The translations under genes and the position numbers were made by a program. Shown here in pieces: positions 24,270 through 35,472 of a DNA stretch of 64,000 nt. Source of the stretch: Isoetes taiwanensis (taxonomy: Eukaryota > Streptophyta > Lycopodiopsida > Isoetales > Isoetaceae); the NCBI GenBank assembly GCA_021234155.1, contig JAJEKV010000002.1, forward strand, positions 2,996,936 to 3,060,935, in the 5' to 3' direction. Within the stretch, counting starts at the first letter, position 1; each line of letters opens with the position of its first letter. The notes beneath the pieces were generated by a model. The model did not search any database and was not told the origin of the DNA. It saw nothing but the letters and a program-made list of their open reading frames with translations.

Positions 24270-26646
24270 TTACATGTTTGTGTTAACAGCTTCTCTTCTT
24301 ATCGTGGGTGTTCTACCATCGGGCTTTGTGCGAACTATTGTATAAGCTATGGCACCAGTAATGGCACCAAAGATGGGCCCAACTATATAAAGCCATATTC
24401 CTTTATAGTTATTTGCCGCAATTGCAGGCCCAAGTGTGCGGACTGGGTTCATAGATCCTCCTGATGTTGCACTGCATCCACAACCTTTAAATGTTAGTCC
24501 ATATAAAAATGTATAGGAAATCTAAACTGCTTTTATAATTTAAGCATTACCCAGCAATCAAGATATTAAGGGTCACCACTCCTCCAACAGCTATTCCAGC
24601 TAATTCTCCAACCTACAAAAGACTTGGGTCAATTAGTTTCTACATTATGAAGGCTAATAATTAATCAACATATATAATATTCCGTAGCTTTCAGTTTCCA
24701 CTATTAAAATCTTGCTTTTTTCTTTCAATGTCAATTTCGCGTTTTCTTCGTTAGAATGCATTGACTTCAGAATAAAAAAAGCATATCTGACAATTAACAC
24801 GATTTGCGACAACGACGTGCATTTATTAACTTTGGGCTGAACTAGAAGTTTGAACCGCATTTAGACTAAAAGTGTTGACTTCTCGTCTTTACAAAGGGAT
24901 ATATTGATATTCAACTAAGGAACAAAAATGTGTTTACCTCTCAAATTTGTCTTATATCATAAAACTACATTTGGTTGCCTGAATCATACAAATATGGCAT
25001 TTGACAGGGATCATGACTAGGGTTCCTTTAGTTGAGTTAAGCCTTTGCCTTCTTATTACCATATTGAATTGGTAGTATGCTTTGTTTTAAAGCACTGCAA
25101 CTTTACCTTGCCGCTCATTTTATGCCTCTCACTTTTGGTTTACTGTATGTTCTCTTTAACCAAGCTTTTAGATGGTGCAAAATCTTTTCCTCTAAAAATA
25201 TGGATGGTAAGAACGATATTAGTCTCTTTTCTGCCCAATTGGTCAGCAACAGTGTGGATCTGATAATAATTTCAGGCCTTTTAGTAATGCCAAACTAACT
25301 TTCTTCTGCAAAATGCTTTCTTTCACAAACATTTTGTAGTCCTGACAAGGCAAATAGACTGGCCTTAACGTAAAGCATGGCTAATCAATGTGCTTAAGCT
25401 TTTTCACGTGAAGAGCATATATCTTTTCAGTGTACTGGAAAGGAGCCTGGATGTGGCATGAAGACTATGGTTCTTGATGTATATTGGTTTGTCCTTATAT
25501 AAACTAAAAAGTCTAGCACAATACAGAATCAAAGGCTTGCATAAGGGCCATAGAAACTTACAGCACGGGTATCTGTTGCAACAGCAGTGACAACAAACAT
25601 GAGATTGAAGGAAATAATAAACTCGAGAACGAATGACTGCCAATATTCATCTCCATGAGGAATTGTGACGCCACCATGTAAATCTGGGTGGAATATTCCT
25701 TTCAATGCAAATCCCGCACAGATTGATGCCAGGAGTTGTGATCCAACATAGAATGGAACCTTAAAGAGGAAAGAAAACGATATCAATTGGTACTCAATTT
25801 CATAAATATAATGCTGTTTGCTGCAAATTGCAAACCAAGTATCTTGTTAGGAATAAGAACTTATTTTTCTAGAGAAATTCCTTACAGCATCTTTTATGCA
25901 TGTGACTCTATTTAACAATGCCTAACTTGAATTGTGGTGGGCCAATCTCAAAAAGCAAATAGGCTGCTTGAAAATCTTTCTAATGCATTCCAGCACTTTA
26001 TGTATCATGATTGCAGAGACCTAATAGGCCATATTACTGCCTGCAGTGAAACATATTGGCTAGACAAAGAGTTGGGAAAAGAACCTGAATCCAAGGAAAA
26101 TGTCGCAATACTGCAAAAGCGATCGTAAGTGATGGATTGCAGTGCGCCCCCGATATGTGCCCTGTTGCCAGAATTATTACCATGATGGCTAGACCAGAAG
26201 ACGCTGCCAGACCAATAGTAGTGATGGTGCCATCAAACTTTTCGTTTACAATGGCTGTTGCTGTGCCAGCAAATATGAGCATGAAGGTGCCAATAAATTC
26301 AGCTGCAACCTGGAAAACTTAACTGCTTTTATTTTCAGTAATGCACATACACAAAGTGCTTAAAAAAGAAGAAGCAAATGTCACTTTATGTTTTTACCTT
26401 CTTGGCAAGTGAACACTGAGGAATGGGAATCGTAACATGAGTAAAGTCATGAAAAATGCCTTGTTCTGCCATGCAGGAATCTACTGGAAAGCACTTGTTG
26501 TTGTAATATCCTGATCCTGTCATACTTGGAACTCTTTCTGCGCTGATATAACGACCTGATCCCCAATTGCCAGCAGCTGTTTCTGCTGCCATTACTGATG
26601 CAAGGTTGCCATTAACTGGATCAACCACGACTCCAGGCCCCTCCAT
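24270..26646 (-). CDS. NIP-type aquaporin (NIP5;1-like, probable boric acid channel)
   Basis: Five exons with GT-AG introns fit without a break: 26646-26398, 26309-26085, 25759-25562, 24612-24551 and 24471-24270 (stop TAA), giving 311 residues. Major intrinsic proteins form tetrameric six-helix channels; here loop B has N141-P-S and loop E has N253-P-V-R256. NPS/NPV is the pair found in Arabidopsis NIP5;1, a plasma-membrane boric acid channel. The segments GHISGAHCNPSLTIAFA, LKGIFHP and VTAVATDTRAVGELAGIAVG are also NIP5;1-like. By counting, the aromatic/arginine filter is S121-I241-G250-R256. The start is the first in-frame ATG of the long frame; upstream ATGs belong to ATG-stop mini-ORFs. 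Boron transport is inferred from family, not shown. Confidence 0.93.
24613..25561 (-). other. NIP intron 3
   Basis: The 949-bp intron between exons 3 and 4 starts GTAAGT and ends TTTTGTAG on the minus strand. No other gene was seen inside it. The open frames on the plus strand in 25.0-25.3 kb are AT-rich chance frames. Confidence 0.8.
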
Positions 26647-26748
26647 TTTGCCCTTGCCGTTAACGAGTTTTTCTTTTTGTTTTCTTCCCTTATCCTAACT
26701 TGAAAATTTTTGAATTTTTTTGGAAGAGCGAAAGACGGAAGGAAGGCT

Positions 26749-26754
26749 TTACAT
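26749..26754 (-). promoter_or_regulatory. ATG-stop mini-uORF, proximal
   Basis: ATGTAA on the minus strand, 108 nt upstream of the NIP start codon. In Arabidopsis NIP5;1 an AUGUAA in the 5' leader is known to cause boron-dependent ribosome stalling and mRNA decay. Here it sits in a segment that is repeated further upstream. Confidence 0.6.
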
Positions 26755-26905
26755 GATTGAATGATTTTTCTTGAGGTTCGGCTAAGGATTTGGAAGATTA
26801 GCCAGTGGACAAGCAAAGAACAAAAGTCTAAACTGGAAGTATTGAAGTTTCTTTTTTTTTTGGGTTTTTTTCCTAGCAGGAGCAAGATAGAAAATGGGAG
26901 AAGCT

Positions 26906-26911
26906 TTACAT
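26906..26911 (-). promoter_or_regulatory. ATG-stop mini-uORF, distal
   Basis: A second ATGTAA, 265 nt upstream of the NIP start. Between it and the main start the only ATG triplets on the minus strand are the two ATGTAA sites. It lies in a diverged second copy of the roughly 60-bp segment around 26735-26800, which shares the phrases ttcggctaagga and ctttacatgattg (plus strand). Confidence 0.6.
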
Positions 26912-27400
26912 GATTGGATGGCTTTTATTAAGTTTCGGCTAAGGAATTGGAGAAGGATCCAGTTGTCTAACCAGAAGGACTTCGATGCAGATTCAAGAGG
27001 CTATTAAAATGGGCTGTAGATAGAAGCCGGAAGCAAAGAACAGCATCAAAAAAGATCAAAACAGAAATGAAGCAAAGAACAGCAACAGAAGAAGGAAGAC
27101 AAAATGATGCAATGAAACCAGAGAAGGAAGTGCCAGAATACGAAAGAAGAGGCAAAATAAAGAAGAAACTGGAGAATATGGGGTCAGAAAAAGAGGAATG
27201 GAGGCAGAAAAAATACCGAAACCGCCTTGGAGGAGGACTAATACACGAGAGCTAATGCCGGATTCCTGAGCACCTGGATATGGCAGGGACGAATGGCGAC
27301 TGAGAACGATGCGGGCGCACCAGGCGAGCGATTTCCTCCTCTGTTATAGTGCATTGAATGGGACACTAGAGATCGTCGGCCATGTTCGATCCATTATTTG

Positions 27401-28530
27401 ACTTATGCATGTTACTATGCATTTTTTTAACCCCTAAAATTGTGCCAGCCAAGGCGCCCTTGTCCAAGAATACACTATACCATTTTTAAACACTTTAAAA
27501 ACACACTCGTATTTCCCTTGTGCACCCTTTGTCCCCCACCCAACTTGGTTCCCCCCTCCATCATGTTGCTTGCAATCTCAAAAAGGAACCTGCATGGAAC
27601 TGTAAACTTGACATCCGTCCTCGCCCTCGCCTGGCACGAGAATGTAAACTTACCTCAATTATTGATCTCTGCCTACCATTGCATAAAAAACCCCAGCACA
27701 CATGTATCCAATAATAATTTGAATTTGAATTTGAATTAATCTAGCTCTTTAGGAATTAATAAAGCAGCTGTAATCATCGTATCCTTAATGGAACTGCTAC
27801 TGTATCTGTATTCACATTATGGAGCCATGGTTAACAGCATCATCATCCTCATGTATCGAATAAAGAGGCTGCACTCGTCCAACTCATAACTGCTGCCTTT
27901 TGTTATCATGTCCATGATTTATATAGCTTTGCCACTGCACTAACAACATAATGGCCATTTCAGGATCTTCGAGACTTCCATTGGTGACAGAAGTGTTATG
28001 ATGTCAAAGAAGCAAATCTAATACTTTTAACTTGAATGGACCATGTTAAGACGTACAGTTTCACTCTTTTTGAAGTTTTACTCTTTTCAAATCGAATTTA
28101 GCACATAACAGATAAATTATTATGTAATCTATATGTTCACATAGTGGAATTAGAGCAGTTCATTCTCGACATTATGACCAGTCGTTTGGGATCTTTGAAA
28201 CTTCCATGGGTGATAGAAGTGCCCTGATGTCAAAGAAGCGGATCTAGTACTTTTACTTGCATAAATTATGTTAAGTTGTACAATACCACCTTTCTTTTAC
28301 TTGTATATGAAGCACTTATTACAAATTGGACTATTATGTTGCTGCTATGCTTGAAGAGATGGCCTCTTTTTCTAGAGGCCAATCAACATAACTCGAGGAT
28401 GAGGTGGACAATATGCATTGCTATCCATTTCGTGTGCCACCATAGTGAAAAGTCTTTTCCTATCCTTTTTAAAATAACCCACTTGTGGCCACAAAAGTCG
28501 AGGAACTTGTCAAATTGAAAATATCACCAC
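27401..28530. other. No gene; one dispersed direct repeat
   Basis: No coding homology. A segment of about 95 bp at 27963-28060 (cttccattggtgacagaagtg ... ttaagacgtac) recurs with changes at 28190-28281. Confidence 0.5.
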
Positions 28531-28732
28531 AAAATTGAGACCAATGTGTAGTCATATGACGACATATGAATATCTTGTCGAAAAAAACGCCACCCTGCAA
28601 TATCGGTGTTTTCAACAACAAATTAAAAAATGAAACTTTTTGTCGATGCTTCGTCGATTTTTTATGTCGGAAACTTGCCTGAAAATCTTTTGGAACGCCG
28701 GAAATAGTCGATAGGCGATTTTTTCGTCAAGA

Positions 28733-28804
28733 AATTCTTGTCGGGACAAAATTTCGGGACGCTCGCCAGGGCTTTCGCCCCGAAATTTTGACCCGGCAAG
28801 AATT
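28733..28804. repeat. Long imperfect hairpin
   Basis: The arms 28733-28758 and 28779-28804 are inverted repeats matching at 24 of 26 positions, separated by a 20-base GC-rich loop. They share the core CAAAATTTCGGG. The surrounding 28.57-28.73 kb is rich in cgtcga/gtcgg words. This could be the end of a foldback or MITE element or a small-RNA precursor; the sequence does not decide. Confidence 0.7.
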
Positions 28805-29596
28805 ACATATTCCTAGATTCACGAGCTAACCCATGTGATCTTCGGTTGCTTCACTTCTCCTAAACAAGATCCTACTTGGACATCTTTATTATAAAATCTT
28901 TGTCAACTTCGTTAGGATAAAGAGACTTGTCTTTTCTTAGCCTTTTGTTCGTGGAGTATCTATTTGTGTACATATTATTAATAACAAGCTACAAGCCAAT
29001 TAAACTCCATGGTATTACAATCGCAGTACTTCAGACCATCTAATAAAGATGTATGGGCTCAATGGGGGTGTGTCGATTTCTCTTGACATGATAACCAAAT
29101 TTAGGTTCACCTTATTTAGAACTTTTAGATATTGCATAAATTGTTGGTTTGATTAACTTTGAGAGTGTGTTTGTCTTTTCCTTTTGTCCTTATCGCCTAC
29201 ATATTCTCCTTGCACCATGATTGATGTTTCTTCTTGGCTTTAGTCTATATCTTAGCCAAGTGTCCGGCACAACTTAGGGAGAGTAGGTTCGTTCTTCCTC
29301 TCTTCTTCTTTTGAATTCCCCTTTTAAGGGGTAATTCATTGGTTTGGGGCCCGGGGGGGACTGGTTTTTCACATGTTTTGGCATATCTAGAATATACTTT
29401 AAGTTCGATGTTTTTTATTTTATCTTATGTTTGCATATTCTATTATTATATTTCCAAAAAATAGCTATAAAAAATAGAAGTTTGAAATCTTAGCCATGTA
29501 AAGTAATCATGGACAATGCAAATACTCTAACCTTTGAAAAAATTCAATGGCTAATAAGATCTAGCCTCCAAATTTAGAGATACTTTTCTTTAAAAA
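28805..29596. other. No gene recognised
   Basis: AT-rich sequence with no coding homology seen. Confidence 0.4.
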
Positions 29597-31530
29597 TGAA
29601 TTGAATTGAATGGTTTTTATCGTCCATGGAGACCTATCGGCCTATGGGACCCAATAAAGGAGCACATCAGACTTATTACTGTCTGGATTAAAAAACTCCT
29701 GCCTCGAAGGATTTTCGAGAGAAAGCTATTGCAGTAATAAAAATGCTGACAAACTGTACAAATATACATCATGAAATATATACATGTCAGATGAGTTTCC
29801 GAGGACATAGCTGAGCCCGTATATCCATGACCTCCTAAAGATATGATCTCAGCATCCATATTATAGTTGTGTTCAATATCACATGTAAGAGCTGATCGAG
29901 CCTGACCAACTTAGCGTAGCATGTTCGGATTTGGTCGTATACTAGACAGCTCTAAAGGGTGTGACATTCATCTTCAATGGCTCCCACTTGGCAGCACTGA
30001 AAAATCATGTTCTGGCATGGCTCCCAAATCCACCTACCTATCTCAATTCGGAGATGGTGTGCACCCGCATGAATCGAGGCAATGAGTCTGCACCTTTTCA
30101 TAGGCAAATAGGTACACGAGTAGCATTGCTCCCTTGTGTCCCCACTTTCTTGTGCAGTTATTAAATATTGAGTAGTGTTGGTATCCTGGCAAGTCGGGTA
30201 GTTTGTGCCCTACATGGTCCCATGTTTCCATGAGGAAGATGAGGTCCATACCTATGGCAACCGTGTTGAGACTATTTTCCTTCTGCCATGGAAAGCCTCG
30301 ATAATTCCAGGAGACCATGTGGAGGCATAATTCCTATTTGCTAACAGGAGCTGCAGCTGCAGATTCAGTGGTGGCGATAAAAGGGTGGGGGAGGGCAGAG
30401 GGGGCAGTAGAAGTGGAAGCAGCATACGGCTTGTGGGCAGTGGCAGGTGAGGCAGTCGAAGCAGGGCATGTAGCTATAGCGAGCAAAGCATGGGCATAGT
30501 CAGGGAGCGGTCGAAGGATCCCGGGGGTTCGCAGCATTCGCAACAGCGTTTGGCCGCTTGAAGATCTACATCTTGCTCCCGATCAGTCTGCAGTTCCCTT
30601 GTATCTGAGGACACTCTTAACTTTGTCCAAGTCGTGCCCACAGCCTTCCTTTTGTGCTGGACGTACAGGATTGCCCTGACACAAGATAGCCGCTCATACT
30701 TGCGCATCCGCGACCGTGAATGTGACCACCCGGGGGCATCAGGGCATTGGGTGTTATGGCATCTCACCTTAACAATGTGCATCGCCATATGGAACGTCAT
30801 TCGGGTGGGATCAACGTCTGGAGCCAGTTGATGATGTTCTCCCATGCTTCTTTAGGCCACGTACCCCTGGAACTCTCCAATTCTCGAGTCAATGCTGATA
30901 GGCACGGCGGGTGCAGAGGTGTGGGTTGTGACCTGCACTGGGGTGATGGTGGTATAGGGTCCCGTGGCCTGTGCAATGGCCTCTCCTTCCGGAAGCCGAG
31001 AGCAAAGATCTTGTTGGAATTGTTGTTGCCTTGCCAATTCATGTATGCACCGCTGCAGTTGCTCATGAACCTTTGCATGGAGGCCCTTGTCTTGTTCGGT
31101 GAGAGCTGCCCGTAGCTCCTGCACCTCTGGATCTCGAGCAGCAAAGCTGTGCTTTAGTTTATGTAAGCGAAAGTCAAATGTAGGGTTCACTGTCAATGGA
31201 GCCATTTCCTGTGTCTCGACTCTACTCTGAAGGGCTCTTAGATATGACTGGCTCTCTTCAAGGGCAGCCTGAAACCTTCGCAATATGGTAGCACTCTCCT
31301 CAACTTCTGATCGCAAAGCAGAGATGGTTGCGGTCATCTCCTGCTCATAACATTACCTGTCATGTGCCATGGCTTCCATGGTAGTAGACAAGGAGTCCAT
31401 ATGGTCCTCTAGGTCAGTGGGACCCTGCTTGTCCTGCTGCCTTTAGAATTGCGCCAAGTGGATGTTGTCTTCCATCTGTTGTGTACAGGTCTCCATCCTT
31501 GCGACATTGAGAAAGAGATCAAGAAGAAAG
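29597..31530 (-). mobile_element. LINE, internally deleted (ORF1-like and endonuclease start)
   Basis: Read on the minus strand from about 31337: a coiled-coil-rich ORF1-like region (SEVEESATILRRFQAALEES), then broken frames including TWPKEAWENIINWLQTLIPP. From 30318 comes the start of an APE-type endonuclease, MVSWNYRGFPWQKEN then LIFLMETWDHVGHKLPDLPG. Most of the endonuclease and all of the reverse transcriptase are missing. The last 130 bp (29745-29613) match the LINE terminus at 37.35-37.48 kb, and the end is a short (ATTCA)n tail at 29597-29612. Frameshifts show it is dead. The 5' boundary is approximate. Confidence 0.75.
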
Positions 31531-32399
31531 TGAATGATGTAGTTGCTCAACAAAAATATCTCACTTTCTTATAATAACGCAGGAATCGTCGTCATCTAAT
31601 GATTTATATCATCATATATACTTAAAGGGATTTGGATCTGAGGTACTTACTTTTTCAACTTCTTAAATGCATGTGCATTATAACTTATCTTCAAAAAAGT
31701 AGAAAACGATAATAGGCACTAAAATCTTGAGTAAACTTACTGCTATGCCAGAATTATGTGTCTATAAATATGCTATTTCTGCTCAGATAACCTATATTCT
31801 TTGTTTGTGTATTTGGTTTATGACTGCTATGTTCGTCTGCAAAAATTAGTAGAATAACATATGGTTTTATTATCAGGCCTTTGAATTACCCAAAACACCT
31901 GTTGTTTGCTTTTATGAATTGTTAAAAAACTAGTGTTCTTAAAGTAATAAATCATCAACTATATATATTCTTTGTTCTGAATAAAAATTGTTTTTTTGTT
32001 TGCAGGCTTATGGTGTAGATCGCACAAAAGTACGAGTGTCACTACCATGATTTATACGATGGCAAAAATTTTCGAAATTGTATGTGTTATTGCTTTTGCA
32101 ATATGGATTCCTTGCTGAATCTGGTGTTTGGTCATGCCCTTATCAGATAGTCCGGAAAACCTACCAATCTATGTCATTACTTTGGAAATGGAAATGTAAA
32201 CAATAATAGGCAATCATAATTGATTGCAGCTGTTAATTATCTGCCAATTACATACAAACAATGCATTGAAGGTTTTTGAAGAATCTAAAGTAGGAACAAC
32301 TTTTTAAAAATGAGTGCCTATATTCTTGATTTGTTTGTCCTATTCGAATTTAGAGCTTTCTTGTCGATAACTTGTTTGGAAAACTCGAATTCCTATTGA
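31531..32399. other. No clear gene; possible lone exon
   Basis: AT-rich. Near 32006 a good acceptor (tttgtttgcag) is followed by a short open stretch (AYGVDRTKVRVSLP). It may be a remnant of the same plus-strand gene as the pieces at 32.4 and 34.5 kb, which I cannot identify. Confidence 0.3.
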
Positions 32400-32419
32400 T
32401 TGATTCTAATTTCCTTCCA

Positions 32420-32669
32420 ATCCTTTACTGCCCTTGTAGAGGGTCAGCAATTTCCTCAATCTAGAGTGCCCAAGCTTCATATAGATACCAAGAATTTTGC
32501 CATTATCAGAGAGAAAACAGGAGTAACCTATGGTTTTTTTAAGGGATATCCATCAGAGCTTTGGAATTCTTTAGTAATTAGGCAGGATTTCCCAGACAAT
32601 TTATTTACTGTAGAGTACCCTTTTGTTCCCAGTACAGTTGAATTCGAGGTTGAAATCACAGATTCTTAG
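32420..32669 (+). pseudogene. Unrecognised exon-like fragment
   Basis: An open stretch after a possible acceptor (ccttgtag near 32438) reads VPKLHIDTKNFAIIREKTGV, then GYPSELWNSLVIRQDFP and TVEYPFVPSTVEFEVEI before a stop. The composition is protein-like, but I do not recognise the family. It could belong with the plus-strand gene remnants at 34.46-35.42 kb. Confidence 0.35.
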
Positions 32670-33400
32670 CTTGAGGAATTTGTGGGATCCAAAGAAGCTA
32701 CTTTATTCTGGTATATTTTGAGTTCACTGTGATTCGGCTGAATTTAAAATCTTTGTTGAGGTCTACACAGATCGAAAATTGGGTCACTTTGAAGGGAATT
32801 CACCATAACTGGATCTTGGATGAGAAATTAATCTCAATCTCTTTGATTCATGAGACGGACCCAGCCCTTTTGACATGAGCCATCGCCTGCATTACATAAT
32901 TACATTTAAATCAAAATAGACCTAGCTATCATGTAACACTAAACATTAATGAATTGCAAAATCTCAACTGATATTCACATTGATCACAAAGTGACAACAA
33001 CTCCTATGCATAACGTCTGACCACATCACCCAACATGATATCACACCACAATAGCCTCACTGCTTATAGTATCAAAGGGCAACAAGAGACGTCCGTACAA
33101 ACGAAAATACAATAAGCTCATGCATATTCTTCTTCTGAGGTGACTGATGAAGACCCAATAGAAGTAGAACCCTCGGAAGGTTCATCTCCTTATTCTCCAT
33201 CTAAGAGATGAACCTCGGCTGTCTTTGCTCATAGTATATCTGTCGGAAGAGATCAGTCAGCATCTTGTAAATCCGATGCTTCAACACCAACCAGTATAGT
33301 ACCGTACTTCCCGTACTGCACGTGTATAATATGTATGCAACGTACAGTATGGTAACGTACGAAGGCCAGTTTAACATAAAAACGTACGTCAAAAGATGTT
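32670..33400. other. No gene recognised
   Basis: No coding homology seen. The end of the stretch leads into the palindromic repeat block. Confidence 0.4.
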
Positions 33401-33409
33401 GTTTGGTAC

Positions 33410-34330
33410 AATATGACCTCCAACATATGTTGGAGGTTCTTTATGGTGATACAATATAATGGGGGAGCTTCTTAGAGCATCCACTTCCAAACACAAGTGT
33501 TGGACTAAGAACCTGGCTCTTCCAATACATGTTAGATGTTTTTGTTCATAAACGTTACCTAATGGTTTATGTTGGAGGTTTGGTTCTATCCAATCGATGT
33601 CATCTTAACTCCTAGGTTCCAACATATGTTGGAGGTTTGCTTCATGCCTAATTAAATGTCATTTACATTACCTACTTGGTTGTGTAGTTTGTGTTGCCAC
33701 TTCCAACATGTGTTGGATGTTTCTGTAGATGTGCTATATCTAATGAATTTGTTATCTAAATGATAAGCTTCCAACATGAGTTAGAGGTCTTGGTTCTATC
33801 AAGCTAATATCTTCTTATTTCCTAGCTTCCAACATATGCTGGAGGTTTATCTCATGCCCAATTCATGTCATCTACATTACACATAATTAGACCTTTAAAA
33901 TCCTTTGAGCTTATCTTGGATGGTTTCCAAGAACCTTGTTGTTAATCATGTCCTCTAATTTACAGTATGACCTCCAACATATGTTTGGAGGCTTTTTAGG
34001 GTGATAACAACATATGGTGGAGCTTCGTAGTGCATCCACTTTCAAACACAAGTGTTGGACTTAGATCCTGGCTCCTCCAATGCATGTTATATGTTTTTTT
34101 CCATAAAGTATACCTAATGGATTATGTTGGCATGCGTTGGATATATTTTTGGCTCTGGAATATAAGCAAGGACTTTGTTGAATATAGCTAACGAGTTTGT
34201 TATTCTACATACAAGCTTCCAACATATGTTGGAGGTTTGGTTCCATGAAACTTATGTCATCTTAATTCCTAGCTTCCGGCACATGTTAGAGGTTTGTTCC
34301 ATGTCTAATTCATATGATATGCATTACAAG
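33410..34330. repeat. Palindromic minisatellite (TCCAACATATGTTGGA)
   Basis: At least nine copies of a 16-bp palindrome or variants, near 33419, 33486, 33616, 33703, 33770, 33830, 33976, 34208 and 34264. Most are followed by ggtttggttc- or gcttcatgcc-like spacers. Spacing varies at about 60-140 bp. A larger order is visible: the run from 33410 (datum cctccaacatatgttggagg) recurs from about 33966 with the same following sequence. No coding content. Confidence 0.8.
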
Positions 34331-34455
34331 CTTATCTAAAAAACAAACTTTTGGAGATGATATTGTTATTTTAATACTTGGAAAATGCTTGTTTACTTAT
34401 CTCAACCACCTTCAACATACATTGTATGTTTGACTTATTTTATTGGTTGTTTTTC

Positions 34456-35420
34456 AGGGGAAACTAAATACAGAGCAAGTACTCTGGAAGATCTTGAGTT
34501 CACAGATAAAAAGTGCTTGTTTTGAAGTTGTTCCGGAATATACAAAACATAATGAGGTCTGCTTGTTGGATGAGCAGAGGCAAATATACGGCATACTCTT
34601 AAAATTTGAAAAAACCCTTGGTGATGACTGGAAGGTATTGTGGAGGATCAGAAAGAGGAAGATAAAAAAATCAAAGCTTTTACTTTGAGGCTCAATAATT
34701 TTGATGTTTGAAAAATGATAAAATCTGATGATATGATTAGTTCTCGACGATATGGCTTGAAGTTACAAAATTATGACAGCTTGGAAAACTCTGGTATTGA
34801 GACACATGAAGAATTGATAAGCGGTTTGCACATTGTATGTGCTAGATTAGCTTGGGAAGAAACATGATCAATGTTTTATTCAAAGTTTGCTACGAAGATC
34901 CCGAATGGTCCATAACAATGTAGCAAGATCATAAAGGGCAAGAAGACATCCATGAAAGTAAAGAAATTGAAAGAGAAAGGAAGATGACATAGAGACAGGA
35001 AAAAAAGGGTAGGAAAAGGAGAAGATGATACGGCAACAGGGAGTAAAAGAAAGAGTAAGAAAGATCCACATTAGATGCAATTGAAAGCAAGAAGGGCGCA
35101 GAAATTAGAAATCAAATGATAGTGGTTGCTTCTCATGCAGTTGAAAAGCTTATTACGGAGGACGAACATATCATAGATAATCATGGTTCCATGGTACTTG
35201 ATGTGGAATCTGATAGTCCAAAGAGGAAAAAGAGGAAGCTTACAATGCAGGCTATGTTGATGGAGGTGTCCGGCTTTTTTGTATTTGGTGACCCACTCCT
35301 AATCATGATAAGTGTACACAATTGTATTATTCCAGATTCAAGACATGCTATGGAGTTCGCAAAGTAGAATTATCGTCGCCTTAATCCAAACCATGTAGAA
35401 TGGTTGAACAAGGTGCTGCG
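34456..35420 (+). pseudogene. Decayed gene with possible ParB-like N-terminal region
   Basis: After an acceptor-like ttgtttttcag, 34456-34688 reads KLNTEQVLWKILSSQIKSAC and CLLDEQRQIYGILLKFE. The stretch 34700-35100 is interrupted and lysine-rich. From 35116 comes VVASHAVEKLITEDEH, a nuclear-localisation-like SPKRKKRKL, and then IIPDSRHAMEFAK, an in-frame stop, and NYRRLNPNHVEWLNKVLRTE. The last part resembles the start of a ParB-like domain. The ParB/methyltransferase-like remnants at 41.5 kb on the same strand could be its continuation, split by about 6 kb of insertions. That connection is inference. Confidence 0.35.
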
Positions 35421-35472
35421 CACGGAGGGTTGCCCACTGTAGCCTGAGGGTGAAGTGGCTTAAATCATACTT
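35395..35472. repeat. Dispersed repeat shared with 57270-57345
   Basis: The stretch gcgcacggagggttgccc followed by gagggtgaagtggcttaaatcat appears here and, with a few changes, near 57290-57335. It is a short dispersed sequence of unknown origin. Confidence 0.7.

Larger units (their letters stand above)
26647..27400 (-). promoter_or_regulatory. NIP 5' leader and presumed promoter
   Basis: Upstream of the NIP gene. It includes the duplicated ATG-stop segments and, at 27000-27200, a strand-biased stretch that is pyrimidine-rich on the NIP sense strand, as common in plant leaders. No clear TATA box could be fixed and the transcription start is unknown. Confidence 0.4.

Noticed and set aside
26592-26885. 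Lysine-rich 97-codon minus-strand ORF
   Set aside because: It starts at TTG, overlaps the NIP start in another frame and is the translation of a poly-purine/pyrimidine leader.
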